A stretch of DNA of 64,000 nucleotides from contig JAZARR010000197.1 of the NCBI GenBank assembly GCA_037389465.1, positions 37,501 through 101,500 on the forward strand, read 5' to 3'. The DNA comes from Baylisascaris procyonis (Eukaryota; Nematoda; Chromadorea; Rhabditida; Ascarididae). Position numbers and translations under genes: made by a program. Shown one piece after another: positions 21,485 to 35,462 of this stretch. Every line of letters begins with the position of its first letter. The first letter of the stretch is position 1. Under the pieces are notes generated by a model that saw nothing but the letters and a program-made list of their open reading frames with translations, did not search any database and was not told the origin of the DNA.

Positions 21485-22052
21485 ATAAATGCGTCGAGGG
21501 TCGAGTGTAGACATATACGAATATAAGACATTTGAACCGATCCTCTGTGCACGTCCCAAGTCGAAAGTTCGCGCATTCGCGATTGACTCGTCCGGCGTAG
21601 GTAACGAAATCTTCTCTTGGTTCTTTAGCGAGCTTCATACATGCGTATCATGCGTTCTTCAGCGATTGTTGCGGTACAAATAGATCTGTAAGCACCGTGA
21701 TTGTGCCTGCGAAGTTGACATTGCAAGCAGCTCTCGGTAAAATATAGTTGGCATATTTTCCGTACGCGATAATGTCGAGCTTCTGGAGGAGGACGCGAAC
21801 GCCAGTGGCATCGTCCAGCGTTGCGCCGTCAACTGGTAAAACGTCCTCGTGCCGTCGATACCATCCCTCGAATGTTAGGTTCGTATCTGGCTCCTATACG
21901 AACTGTGCGAGGCGTCCGGAAAGCGCGTCGAACTGTCGCGTTGGATTGGTCGGTTGTGGTAACTGCGACTGTTGAAGCTGAGTCACGTCGCGAAGGGCGT
22001 TCGTGGAACGTCACGAGGAGCTTTGAAACTGTGTTTTTGAGAGAGTGGCCAT
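21485..22052 (-). pseudogene. Ty3/gypsy-like gag fragment (unit 1; repeated each unit)
   Basis: One continuous frame with three in-frame stops, two of them TGA where an arginine CGA would fit. Recognisable blocks are RQFDALSGRLAQF, WYRRHEDVLPVDGATLDD, VRVLLQKLD, LAKEPREDFVTYAGRVNREC and TEDRFKCLIF, typical of invertebrate Ty3/gypsy Gag. The zinc knuckle and everything downstream are missing. Equivalent copies end at 25818, 30151, 34484 and 38817. Shadow frames on the opposite strand of this region are not genes. Confidence 0.85.
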
Positions 22053-22087
22053 CAGCGATCCGCTTTGCCAAATTCCCTGATCGCCAC

Positions 22088-22463
22088 TGTTGTGTACCCC
22101 TCTGCCGCCGTGGTACACTGACTGAGGACTGTTGCGTCGCCGGGTGGTGGTGTGAGGATGTAGACGAAACGGCGAGTGAGCAGCGAACTTTATTAGAACC
22201 GAAGTAGCGAGAGAGACGCACACATCAGAAACACACACAAAAACAACGGAAAAGGCGCAGCTTATATAGTGGTACATGACAATTTCATGTTGAAATAGAT
22301 AGCTCTGCTATGTACTCATGTGATATCCACTACCTCACTGCGCGTCGTCATGACGTGGCCATTGTACATTGCGATATTTGCCACGTGCATGCGTTTTGCA
22401 ATACCCATTTCGGTAAGTGAAGTTGCACTTTGGATGTGATGAAATGTCACCACATATGCAACA
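22088..22463 (-). mobile_element. Hybrid LTR, junction of units 1 and 2
   Basis: The left part (TGTTGTGTACCCCTCTGCC... to GACAATTTCATG) matches the rightmost LTR B; the right part (ATAGCTCTGCTATGTACTCA...ATGCAACA) matches leftmost LTR A. Three further hybrids lie at 26421-26796, 30754-31129 and 35087-35462. Confidence 0.9.
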
Positions 22464-25400
22464 CATTTAAACAATCAAAACGCGACGAAGAAACATTTAC
22501 ATATCAGAAGTAAAAGATAATATGATAGTAGGTTAACATGTGATTAAATAAACTCATATATGGTTATAAGACAAGTACGTAATGTTATAACTTCTTATAA
22601 CCCGACGGAAAGAACATGCATGCTTATTAGTATAACCTGACGGAAAAAAATACGCATACTCATTAGTAAAGCACGTAACCTGATGCTGAGTAGAATTATA
22701 ACATTACACTTAAGCGAACTAAAGTACCATTATCTCACACGTATGTAACGTTATAATACCTTATAAGCCGACGGAAAGAATACATATACTCATTCATAAG
22801 CAAAAACATTGAACACGCAACACCGATCCACGTCACTCATCGTACAACAGTTTACGAAACTTTGGGGTTTGTTTATATAGCCTTCTTGCTGACACCTTCT
22901 TGAAGCTTATGGTCCGCCCCTTCTTTGTGCCGTTAGTTGAGTTGACAATTAACATTGTTCATGGGATGACTTGATCCGCATGTCCTTATGCACTTTTGAG
23001 AAACAAAGCGCTCCCATGCCTTGTGAGCCATGCAAGGCTATGGTACCCATATCGGTATCTTTACTATGGCTGGCGTAACGCTATCTATGCAAGTCTATGG
23101 TACCCATATCGGTATCTTTATTATGACTGGCGTAAGGCTATCTATGCAGGTCTATGGTAGCCTTATGGTATCTTTACTTTGGCTGGCATAACGCGATCTA
23201 TACAAGTCTATGATACCCATATCGGTATCTTTACTATTGCTGGCATAACGCGAACTATGCAAGTCTATATTACCCATATGGCGTCTTTATTATGGCTGGC
23301 ATAAGGCGACCTATGGAAGTCTATGGTACCCATATCGGTATCTTTACTATGACTGGCATAACATGATCTGCGCAAGTCTAGGATACCCATATCGGTACCT
23401 TTACTAATGACTGCCATAACGCGATCTATGCAAGTCTATGGTACCCATATCGGTACCTTTACTAGTGACTGCCATAACGCGATCTATGCAATTATTTAAA
23501 ACTATGAATGCACAATAAATTAAAAACATAAGATTACTTAAAAACTATAAATGCAAAATAAAATAAAACAAATGGACAAGAAAGTAGTGAAAATAGATCG
23601 TAGTCGTAAAAAGGATATCCAGAGAAAAGAACAAAGACTTGAAAGGTGCACACGTTTCGGCCCTTATTCGTTTACGTGTGCACCTGAGTTATGCGCGGGC
23701 CGTCATCAGATCGATACGCATAACCCTATTAGTTGAATGATGAAAAGTTGTAATGTTAGTGAAACAGAACGGTGTAAGGGGCAGCGTAATAAGGAGAAAG
23801 ATAGAAGTAGAAAAGAAGACCTGGAAACGCAAAAGACGAGCAATAAATGAAGAAATGCAACTGAAGTCGTAAAGCCAACTATAGATAGCGCCAATATAAA
23901 TATAATTAATAATACGGGCTAAAAGTAAATTACAAAGACCCCGCCTACCTCATCATCACGTTCCGGTTTTCTCCTTTTCCCAGTAACCGATCCTTGTGAA
24001 GCCGAACCTACGTTCCTCTTGCCACAGAGTTTATATTACAAACTTTTTTAAAAAGAAGGCAAAGTTTAGAAGTTTTTCCAAAAAACACAAAACACACGAC
24101 GCTACAAATTGCCTCGCGCCTAACAAGAAATGTTACCTATGTTGCCCTAATAATATACCAATAACAATATTAAACTGTGACTACTAACCTAAATTGTTAC
24201 ACTAAACCATTATGGGTAATGGAACAAAAGTTAATGCACGACATTACTACAAGGTGGTGAGTGAAATTTCTTTTCAATCTAATTAATAAGTAGAGAATGG
24301 TCAAAATTACTCTATGATATAGTTATCGTAAAGCTACTAAAATAAAAAGAAAATTTTGAAACCAAAATTGAAATCCCGTGTGTAAAAAGAAAGTTATGAA
24401 ACTAAATTGAAATCCCGTGTGTGTAGACGTGCGTCGTACGCAATAGTGCTAATGTTAATGGTGGTCGTAGAAGGTTCCAGCATGTTCCAGCAATTGATCA
24501 ACTCTGAAAGACGCTCCAATGCTGTATTCGCACTCTAATGTTCTATCCACCATCAGACTAGCCAACGTTCGAAATTGAGGTGCTGCCCGCAAAAAGGAGG
24601 AAAAGATATGGGACGCTCTTCTTGCTCGTTAAGCAATCGCAGCATTATGTGAGTGGATGTTCGTCTTAAGTCAGATATCTGATCTTTACTCGTGCTCTAA
24701 ACACAAGACGTTGCATTCACTATCTTAATCTATCAGCGAAACGTCTTCAACTGATATGCTTTCATAAGGATACACAATATTATATGTTTTATTATTATTT
24801 TCGAAATTTTGAAAACTATTTAGTTTAATGAAATGAAATGCAAAAAAGCGCATTATCGTAGAATTTTCTGGTGCAATTTCCCTTTTTCAGCTGTCCTACG
24901 AACAACGGTTGAATCAATATTCACCAATAAGGATTCTTCATGTTTTGCACATTCAGCAATTTTCTTATTAGTGGTAATGCAGTACTGCATTAAATCCGGA
25001 TTTTTCCAAAATTTTCCATAAAGCGATGAATCTAAGAATTTATGCAAATTTTACCCGACCGATACGTTATGAAGCATTCTTCCTAATATCATACAAGTAT
25101 TGTTTACAGTTGTGCGAAGGAGTGGTGGTTCATTCTCGTTCAATACACAAGGAGTTGCTCAGCTCATAAACTCTTTCATTGCCGGTGATTGAATTTCTAA
25201 TATTTCTATTTGACTGCTCTTAGTTACATAGCGATATCTTTTCGTTAGAACCAATAAGAGGTGATCTAATCCTTGTCAGTCTGCGTTGATGTTTTTCGGA
25301 TGCCTGCGTGCCTACTCCTTCCCGCTCCACCTGTGTATATAGGTTAAACCGTCTATACGGTAATTTCAACTTGAGCTTCACAAGAGTTAGAGCTACAGGA

Positions 25401-26610
25401 GGTGCAGTAATCTTCGCCTTTCAAGTTTTGCATGAGCATACTAAACTGCACTTTATGTGCTTTGCCACGTTCATTTTGTTTATTCTCAATGTAATACTTT
25501 CTGCTAAAATTCTAGACGGACGATCTACTTGGAATCTATAGATCAATCTAAGCAGTAACAAAAAACATTGTAACTTTTATCACTACCGTTGTGTACCTGT
25601 ATGCCGCTGTAGTACACTGACTGAGGATTGTTGCGTCGCCGAGTGACGGTGTGATGATGTAGACGAAACGGCGAGTGAGGAGCGAACTTTATTAGAACCG
25701 AAGTAGCGAGAGAGGCACACACAAGAAACACACACACCAAAAACAACGGAAAAGGCACAGCTTATATAGTGGTCGTCACATGACAATTCATGTTGAAATA
25801 GATAGCTCTGCTATGTAATAAATGCGTCGAGGGTCGAGTGTAGACATATACGAATATAAGACATTTGAACCGATCCTCTGTGCACGTCCCAAGTCGAAAG
25901 TTCGCGCATTCGCGATTGACTCGTCCGGCGTAGGTAACGAAATCTTCTCTTGGTTCTTTAGCGAGCTTCATACATGCGTATCATGCGTTCTTCAGCGATT
26001 GTTGCGGTACAAATAGATCTGTAAGCACCGTGATTGTGCCTGCGAAGTTGACATTGCAAGCAGCTCTCGGTAAAATATAGTTGGCATATTTTCCGTACGC
26101 GATAATGTCGAGCTTCTGGAGGAGGACGCGAACGCCAGTGGCATCGTCCAGCGTTGCGCCGTCAACTGGTAAAACGTCCTCGTGCCGTCGATACCATCCC
26201 TCGAATGTTAGGTTCGTATCTGGCTCCTATACGAACTGTGCGAGGCGTCCGGAAAGCGCGTCGAACTGTCGCGTTGGATTGGTCGGTTGTGGTAACTGCG
26301 ACTGTTGAAGCTGAGTCACGTCGCGAAGGGCGTTCGTGGAACGTCACGAGGAGCTTTGAAACTGTGTTTTTGAGAGAGTGGCCATCAGCGATCCGCTTTG
26401 CCAAATTCCCTGATCGCCACTGTTGTGTACCCCTCTGCCGCCGTGGTACACTGACTGAGGACTGTTGCGTCGCCGGGTGGTGGTGTGAGGATGTAGACGA
26501 AACGGCGAGTGAGCAGCGAACTTTATTAGAACCGAAGTAGCGAGAGAGACGCACACATCAGAAACACACACAAAAACAACGGAAAAGGCGCAGCTTATAT
26601 AGTGGTACAT
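22278..26610. repeat. 4333-bp tandem unit 2
   Basis: Same content as unit 1 at an offset of 4333. No differences from unit 1 were noticed by eye. Confidence 0.95.
23030..23490 (+). repeat. 57-bp satellite, eight monomers (unit 2)
   Basis: Copy of the unit 1 block. Confidence 0.93.
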
Positions 26611-26796
26611 GACAATTTCATGTTGAAATAGATAGCTCTGCTATGTACTCATGTGATATCCACTACCTCACTGCGCGTCGTCATGACGTGGCCATTGTAC
26701 ATTGCGATATTTGCCACGTGCATGCGTTTTGCAATACCCATTTCGGTAAGTGAAGTTGCACTTTGGATGTGATGAAATGTCACCACATATGCAACA
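25587..26796 (-). mobile_element. Deleted Ty3/gypsy-like element (unit 2)
   Basis: Copy of 21254-22463, ending on the right in a hybrid LTR (26421-26796). ACTAC lies at 25582-25586. Confidence 0.88.
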
Positions 26797-29700
26797 CATT
26801 TAAACAATCAAAACGCGACGAAGAAACATTTACATATCAGAAGTAAAAGATAATATGATAGTAGGTTAACATGTGATTAAATAAACTCATATATGGTTAT
26901 AAGACAAGTACGTAATGTTATAACTTCTTATAACCCGACGGAAAGAACATGCATGCTTATTAGTATAACCTGACGGAAAAAAATACGCATACTCATTAGT
27001 AAAGCACGTAACCTGATGCTGAGTAGAATTATAACATTACACTTAAGCGAACTAAAGTACCATTATCTCACACGTATGTAACGTTATAATACCTTATAAG
27101 CCGACGGAAAGAATACATATACTCATTCATAAGCAAAAACATTGAACACGCAACACCGATCCACGTCACTCATCGTACAACAGTTTACGAAACTTTGGGG
27201 TTTGTTTATATAGCCTTCTTGCTGACACCTTCTTGAAGCTTATGGTCCGCCCCTTCTTTGTGCCGTTAGTTGAGTTGACAATTAACATTGTTCATGGGAT
27301 GACTTGATCCGCATGTCCTTATGCACTTTTGAGAAACAAAGCGCTCCCATGCCTTGTGAGCCATGCAAGGCTATGGTACCCATATCGGTATCTTTACTAT
27401 GGCTGGCGTAACGCTATCTATGCAAGTCTATGGTACCCATATCGGTATCTTTATTATGACTGGCGTAAGGCTATCTATGCAGGTCTATGGTAGCCTTATG
27501 GTATCTTTACTTTGGCTGGCATAACGCGATCTATACAAGTCTATGATACCCATATCGGTATCTTTACTATTGCTGGCATAACGCGAACTATGCAAGTCTA
27601 TATTACCCATATGGCGTCTTTATTATGGCTGGCATAAGGCGACCTATGGAAGTCTATGGTACCCATATCGGTATCTTTACTATGACTGGCATAACATGAT
27701 CTGCGCAAGTCTAGGATACCCATATCGGTACCTTTACTAATGACTGCCATAACGCGATCTATGCAAGTCTATGGTACCCATATCGGTACCTTTACTAGTG
27801 ACTGCCATAACGCGATCTATGCAATTATTTAAAACTATGAATGCACAATAAATTAAAAACATAAGATTACTTAAAAACTATAAATGCAAAATAAAATAAA
27901 ACAAATGGACAAGAAAGTAGTGAAAATAGATCGTAGTCGTAAAAAGGATATCCAGAGAAAAGAACAAAGACTTGAAAGGTGCACACGTTTCGGCCCTTAT
28001 TCGTTTACGTGTGCACCTGAGTTATGCGCGGGCCGTCATCAGATCGATACGCATAACCCTATTAGTTGAATGATGAAAAGTTGTAATGTTAGTGAAACAG
28101 AACGGTGTAAGGGGCAGCGTAATAAGGAGAAAGATAGAAGTAGAAAAGAAGACCTGGAAACGCAAAAGACGAGCAATAAATGAAGAAATGCAACTGAAGT
28201 CGTAAAGCCAACTATAGATAGCGCCAATATAAATATAATTAATAATACGGGCTAAAAGTAAATTACAAAGACCCCGCCTACCTCATCATCACGTTCCGGT
28301 TTTCTCCTTTTCCCAGTAACCGATCCTTGTGAAGCCGAACCTACGTTCCTCTTGCCACAGAGTTTATATTACAAACTTTTTTAAAAAGAAGGCAAAGTTT
28401 AGAAGTTTTTCCAAAAAACACAAAACACACGACGCTACAAATTGCCTCGCGCCTAACAAGAAATGTTACCTATGTTGCCCTAATAATATACCAATAACAA
28501 TATTAAACTGTGACTACTAACCTAAATTGTTACACTAAACCATTATGGGTAATGGAACAAAAGTTAATGCACGACATTACTACAAGGTGGTGAGTGAAAT
28601 TTCTTTTCAATCTAATTAATAAGTAGAGAATGGTCAAAATTACTCTATGATATAGTTATCGTAAAGCTACTAAAATAAAAAGAAAATTTTGAAACCAAAA
28701 TTGAAATCCCGTGTGTAAAAAGAAAGTTATGAAACTAAATTGAAATCCCGTGTGTGTAGACGTGCGTCGTACGCAATAGTGCTAATGTTAATGGTGGTCG
28801 TAGAAGGTTCCAGCATGTTCCAGCAATTGATCAACTCTGAAAGACGCTCCAATGCTGTATTCGCACTCTAATGTTCTATCCACCATCAGACTAGCCAACG
28901 TTCGAAATTGAGGTGCTGCCCGCAAAAAGGAGGAAAAGATATGGGACGCTCTTCTTGCTCGTTAAGCAATCGCAGCATTATGTGAGTGGATGTTCGTCTT
29001 AAGTCAGATATCTGATCTTTACTCGTGCTCTAAACACAAGACGTTGCATTCACTATCTTAATCTATCAGCGAAACGTCTTCAACTGATATGCTTTCATAA
29101 GGATACACAATATTATATGTTTTATTATTATTTTCGAAATTTTGAAAACTATTTAGTTTAATGAAATGAAATGCAAAAAAGCGCATTATCGTAGAATTTT
29201 CTGGTGCAATTTCCCTTTTTCAGCTGTCCTACGAACAACGGTTGAATCAATATTCACCAATAAGGATTCTTCATGTTTTGCACATTCAGCAATTTTCTTA
29301 TTAGTGGTAATGCAGTACTGCATTAAATCCGGATTTTTCCAAAATTTTCCATAAAGCGATGAATCTAAGAATTTATGCAAATTTTACCCGACCGATACGT
29401 TATGAAGCATTCTTCCTAATATCATACAAGTATTGTTTACAGTTGTGCGAAGGAGTGGTGGTTCATTCTCGTTCAATACACAAGGAGTTGCTCAGCTCAT
29501 AAACTCTTTCATTGCCGGTGATTGAATTTCTAATATTTCTATTTGACTGCTCTTAGTTACATAGCGATATCTTTTCGTTAGAACCAATAAGAGGTGATCT
29601 AATCCTTGTCAGTCTGCGTTGATGTTTTTCGGATGCCTGCGTGCCTACTCCTTCCCGCTCCACCTGTGTATATAGGTTAAACCGTCTATACGGTAATTTC

Positions 29701-30943
29701 AACTTGAGCTTCACAAGAGTTAGAGCTACAGGAGGTGCAGTAATCTTCGCCTTTCAAGTTTTGCATGAGCATACTAAACTGCACTTTATGTGCTTTGCCA
29801 CGTTCATTTTGTTTATTCTCAATGTAATACTTTCTGTTAAAATTCTAGACGGACGATCTACTTGGAATCTATAGATCAATCTAAGCAGTAACAAAAAACA
29901 TTGTAACTTTTATCACTACCGTTGTGTACCTGTATGCCGCTGTAGTACACTGACTGAGGATTGTTGCGTCGCCGAGTGACGGTGTGATGATGTAGACGAA
30001 ACGGCGAGTGAGGAGCGAACTTTATTAGAACCGAAGTAGCGAGAGAGGCACACACAAGAAACACACACACCAAAAACAACGGAAAAGGCACAGCTTATAT
30101 AGTGGTCGTCACATGACAATTCATGTTGAAATAGATAGCTCTGCTATGTAATAAATGCGTCGAGGGTCGAGTGTAGACATATACGAATATAAGACATTTG
30201 AACCGATCCTCTGTGCACGTCCCAAGTCGAAAGTTCGCGCATTCGCGATTGACTCGTCCGGCGTAGGTAACGAAATCTTCTCTTGGTTCTTTAGCGAGCT
30301 TCATACATGCGTATCATGCGTTCTTCAGCGATTGTTGCGGTACAAATAGATCTGTAAGCACCGTGATTGTGCCTGCGAAGTTGACATTGCAAGCAGCTCT
30401 CGGTAAAATATAGTTGGCATATTTTCCGTACGCGATAATGTCGAGCTTCTGGAGGAGGACGCGAACGCCAGTGGCATCGTCCAGCGTTGCGCCGTCAACT
30501 GGTAAAACGTCCTCGTGCCGTCGATACCATCCCTCGAATGTTAGGTTCGTATCTGGCTCCTATACGAACTGTGCGAGGCGTCCGGAAAGCGCGTCGAACT
30601 GTCGCGTTGGATTGGTCGGTTGTGGTAACTGCGACTGTTGAAGCTGAGTCACGTCGCGAAGGGCGTTCGTGGAACGTCACGAGGAGCTTTGAAACTGTGT
30701 TTTTGAGAGAGTGGCCATCAGCGATCCGCTTTGCCAAATTCCCTGATCGCCACTGTTGTGTACCCCTCTGCCGCCGTGGTACACTGACTGAGGACTGTTG
30801 CGTCGCCGGGTGGTGGTGTGAGGATGTAGACGAAACGGCGAGTGAGCAGCGAACTTTATTAGAACCGAAGTAGCGAGAGAGACGCACACATCAGAAACAC
30901 ACACAAAAACAACGGAAAAGGCGCAGCTTATATAGTGGTACAT
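26611..30943. repeat. 4333-bp tandem unit 3
   Basis: Carries a private substitution at 29837 (TTTCTGTTAA where the other units have TTTCTGCTAA). Confidence 0.95.
27363..27823 (+). repeat. 57-bp satellite, eight monomers (unit 3)
   Basis: Copy of the unit 1 block. Confidence 0.93.
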
Positions 30944-31129
30944 GACAATTTCATGTTGAAATAGATAGCTCTGCTATGTACTCATGTGATATCCACTACC
31001 TCACTGCGCGTCGTCATGACGTGGCCATTGTACATTGCGATATTTGCCACGTGCATGCGTTTTGCAATACCCATTTCGGTAAGTGAAGTTGCACTTTGGA
31101 TGTGATGAAATGTCACCACATATGCAACA
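29920..31129 (-). mobile_element. Deleted Ty3/gypsy-like element (unit 3)
   Basis: Copy of 21254-22463 with the right LTR hybrid (30754-31129). Confidence 0.88.
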
Positions 31130-34100
31130 CATTTAAACAATCAAAACGCGACGAAGAAACATTTACATATCAGAAGTAAAAGATAATATGATAGTAGGTT
31201 AACATGTGATTAAATAAACTCATATATGGTTATAAGACAAGTACGTAATGTTATAACTTCTTATAACCCGACGGAAAGAACATGCATGCTTATTAGTATA
31301 ACCTGACGGAAAAAAATACGCATACTCATTAGTAAAGCACGTAACCTGATGCTGAGTAGAATTATAACATTACACTTAAGCGAACTAAAGTACCATTATC
31401 TCACACGTATGTAACGTTATAATACCTTATAAGCCGACGGAAAGAATACATATACTCATTCATAAGCAAAAACATTGAACACGCAACACCGATCCACGTC
31501 ACTCATCGTACAACAGTTTACGAAACTTTGGGGTTTGTTTATATAGCCTTCTTGCTGACACCTTCTTGAAGCTTATGGTCCGCCCCTTCTTTGTGCCGTT
31601 AGTTGAGTTGACAATTAACATTGTTCATGGGATGACTTGATCCGCATGTCCTTATGCACTTTTGAGAAACAAAGCGCTCCCATGCCTTGTGAGCCATGCA
31701 AGGCTATGGTACCCATATCGGTATCTTTACTATGGCTGGCGTAACGCTATCTATGCAAGTCTATGGTACCCATATCGGTATCTTTATTATGACTGGCGTA
31801 AGGCTATCTATGCAGGTCTATGGTAGCCTTATGGTATCTTTACTTTGGCTGGCATAACGCGATCTATACAAGTCTATGATACCCATATCGGTATCTTTAC
31901 TATTGCTGGCATAACGCGAACTATGCAAGTCTATATTACCCATATGGCGTCTTTATTATGGCTGGCATAAGGCGACCTATGGAAGTCTATGGTACCCATA
32001 TCGGTATCTTTACTATGACTGGCATAACATGATCTGCGCAAGTCTAGGATACCCATATCGGTACCTTTACTAATGACTGCCATAACGCGATCTATGCAAG
32101 TCTATGGTACCCATATCGGTACCTTTACTAGTGACTGCCATAACGCGATCTATGCAATTATTTAAAACTATGAATGCACAATAAATTAAAAACATAAGAT
32201 TACTTAAAAACTATAAATGCAAAATAAAATAAAACAAATGGACAAGAAAGTAGTGAAAATAGATCGTAGTCGTAAAAAGGATATCCAGAGAAAAGAACAA
32301 AGACTTGAAAGGTGCACACGTTTCGGCCCTTATTCGTTTACGTGTGCACCTGAGTTATGCGCGGGCCGTCATCAGATCGATACGCATAACCCTATTAGTT
32401 GAATGATGAAAAGTTGTAATGTTAGTGAAACAGAACGGTGTAAGGGGCAGCGTAATAAGGAGAAAGATAGAAGTAGAAAAGAAGACCTGGAAACGCAAAA
32501 GACGAGCAATAAATGAAGAAATGCAACTGAAGTCGTAAAGCCAACTATAGATAGCGCCAATATAAATATAATTAATAATACGGGCTAAAAGTAAATTACA
32601 AAGACCCCGCCTACCTCATCATCACGTTCCGGTTTTCTCCTTTTCCCAGTAACCGATCCTTGTGAAGCCGAACCTACGTTCCTCTTGCCACAGAGTTTAT
32701 ATTACAAACTTTTTTAAAAAGAAGGCAAAGTTTAGAAGTTTTTCCAAAAAACACAAAACACACGACGCTACAAATTGCCTCGCGCCTAACAAGAAATGTT
32801 ACCTATGTTGCCCTAATAATATACCAATAACAATATTAAACTGTGACTACTAACCTAAATTGTTACACTAAACCATTATGGGTAATGGAACAAAAGTTAA
32901 TGCACGACATTACTACAAGGTGGTGAGTGAAATTTCTTTTCAATCTAATTAATAAGTAGAGAATGGTCAAAATTACTCTATGATATAGTTATCGTAAAGC
33001 TACTAAAATAAAAAGAAAATTTTGAAACCAAAATTGAAATCCCGTGTGTAAAAAGAAAGTTATGAAACTAAATTGAAATCCCGTGTGTGTAGACGTGCGT
33101 CGTACGCAATAGTGCTAATGTTAATGGTGGTCGTAGAAGGTTCCAGCATGTTCCAGCAATTGATCAACTCTGAAAGACGCTCCAATGCTGTATTCGCACT
33201 CTAATGTTCTATCCACCATCAGACTAGCCAACGTTCGAAATTGAGGTGCTGCCCGCAAAAAGGAGGAAAAGATATGGGACGCTCTTCTTGCTCGTTAAGC
33301 AATCGCAGCATTATGTGAGTGGATGTTCGTCTTAAGTCAGATATCTGATCTTTACTCGTGCTCTAAACACAAGACGTTGCATTCACTATCTTAATCTATC
33401 AGCGAAACGTCTTCAACTGATATGCTTTCATAAGGATACACAATATTATATGTTTTATTATTATTTTCGAAATTTTGAAAACTATTTAGTTTAATGAAAT
33501 GAAATGCAAAAAAGCGCATTATCGTAGAATTTTCTGGTGCAATTTCCCTTTTTCAGCTGTCCTACGAACAACGGTTGAATCAATATTCACCAATAAGGAT
33601 TCTTCATGTTTTGCACATTCAGCAATTTTCTTATTAGTGGTAATGCAGTACTGCATTAAATCCGGATTTTTCCAAAATTTTCCATAAAGCGATGAATCTA
33701 AGAATTTATGCAAATTTTACCCGACCGATACGTTATGAAGCATTCTTCCTAATATCATACAAGTATTGTTTACAGTTGTGCGAAGGAGTGGTGGTTCATT
33801 CTCGTTCAATACACAAGGAGTTGCTCAGCTCATAAACTCTTTCATTGCCGGTGATTGAATTTCTAATATTTCTATTTGACTGCTCTTAGTTACATAGCGA
33901 TATCTTTTCGTTAGAACCAATAAGAGGTGATCTAATCCTTGTCAGTCTGCGTTGATGTTTTTCGGATGCCTGCGTGCCTACTCCTTCCCGCTCCACCTGT
34001 GTATATAGGTTAAACCGTCTATACGGTAATTTCAACTTGAGCTTCACAAGAGTTAGAGCTACAGGAGGTGCAGTAATCTTCGCCTTTCAAGTTTTGCATG

Positions 34101-35276
34101 AGCATACTAAACTGCACTTTATGTGCTTTGCCACGTTCATTTTGTTTATTCTCAATGTAATACTTTCTGCTAAAATTCTAGACGGACGATCTACTTGGAA
34201 TCTATAGATCAATCTAAGCAGTAACAAAAAACATTGTAACTTTTATCACTACCGTTGTGTACCTGTATGCCGCTGTAGTACACTGACTGAGGATTGTTGC
34301 GTCGCCGAGTGACGGTGTGATGATGTAGACGAAACGGCGAGTGAGGAGCGAACTTTATTAGAACCGAAGTAGCGAGAGAGGCACACACAAGAAACACACA
34401 CACCAAAAACAACGGAAAAGGCACAGCTTATATAGTGGTCGTCACATGACAATTCATGTTGAAATAGATAGCTCTGCTATGTAATAAATGCGTCGAGGGT
34501 CGAGTGTAGACATATACGAATATAAGACATTTGAACCGATCCTCTGTGCACGTCCCAAGTCGAAAGTTCGCGCATTCGCGATTGACTCGTCCGGCGTAGG
34601 TAACGAAATCTTCTCTTGGTTCTTTAGCGAGCTTCATACATGCGTATCATGCGTTCTTCAGCGATTGTTGCGGTACAAATAGATCTGTAAGCACCGTGAT
34701 TGTGCCTGCGAAGTTGACATTGCAAGCAGCTCTCGGTAAAATATAGTTGGCATATTTTCCGTACGCGATAATGTCGAGCTTCTGGAGGAGGACGCGAACG
34801 CCAGTGGCATCGTCCAGCGTTGCGCCGTCAACTGGTAAAACGTCCTCGTGCCGTCGATACCATCCCTCGAATGTTAGGTTCGTATCTGGCTCCTATACGA
34901 ACTGTGCGAGGCGTCCGGAAAGCGCGTCGAACTGTCGCGTTGGATTGGTCGGTTGTGGTAACTGCGACTGTTGAAGCTGAGTCACGTCGCGAAGGGCGTT
35001 CGTGGAACGTCACGAGGAGCTTTGAAACTGTGTTTTTGAGAGAGTGGCCATCAGCGATCCGCTTTGCCAAATTCCCTGATCGCCACTGTTGTGTACCCCT
35101 CTGCCGCCGTGGTACACTGACTGAGGACTGTTGCGTCGCCGGGTGGTGGTGTGAGGATGTAGACGAAACGGCGAGTGAGCAGCGAACTTTATTAGAACCG
35201 AAGTAGCGAGAGAGACGCACACATCAGAAACACACACAAAAACAACGGAAAAGGCACAGCTTATATAGTGGTACAT
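30944..35276. repeat. 4333-bp tandem unit 4
   Basis: Its right-hand LTR has GGCACAG at 35256, as does LTR B in unit 5, whereas units 1-3 have GGCGCAG at the equivalent site. Confidence 0.95.
31696..32156 (+). repeat. 57-bp satellite, eight monomers (unit 4)
   Basis: Copy of the unit 1 block. Confidence 0.93.
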
Positions 35277-35462
35277 GACAATTTCATGTTGAAATAGATA
35301 GCTCTGCTATGTACTCATGTGATATCCACTACCTCACTGCGCGTCGTCATGACGTGGCCATTGTACATTGCGATATTTGCCACGTGCATGCGTTTTGCAA
35401 TACCCATTTCGGTAAGTGAAGTTGCACTTTGGATGTGATGAAATGTCACCACATATGCAACA
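34253..35462 (-). mobile_element. Deleted Ty3/gypsy-like element (unit 4)
   Basis: Copy of 21254-22463 with the right LTR hybrid (35087-35462). Confidence 0.88.

Larger units (their letters stand above)
17945..22277. repeat. 4333-bp tandem unit 1
   Basis: Contains, left to right: the right half of LTR A; about 570 bp of AT-rich DNA with short repeats around CCGACGGAAAGAA; eight 57-bp satellite monomers (18697-19157); a hairpin (19311-19352); about 1.9 kb with no recognised gene; and the deleted Ty3/gypsy-like element from 21254. The boundary is placed at the crossover-like position inside the LTR (GACAATTTCATGTTGAAATAG). A 64-codon minus-strand frame at 20520-20714 (FWKNPDLMQYCITTNKKI) looks protein-like but has no good start and no match I recognise. 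Confidence 0.95.
21254..22463 (-). mobile_element. Deleted Ty3/gypsy-like element (unit 1)
   Basis: Minus-strand order: 5' LTR (22088-22463, hybrid in this copy), a spacer base, putative primer site TGGCGATCAGGGAA (from 22086), gag start (ATG at 22052), gag broken off at about 21485, then a partial 3' LTR (21254-21484). The left target site is ACTAC at 21249-21253; its partner survives only at the right end of the whole array (39797-39801). About 150 bp of the 3' LTR and all of pol are deleted. Confidence 0.88.

Noticed and set aside
21821..22221. Overlapping 128- and 130-codon frames on opposite strands, repeated in each 4333-bp unit
   Set aside because: They are shadows of the LTR and of the gag pseudogene, which lies in another minus-strand frame with recognisable motifs.
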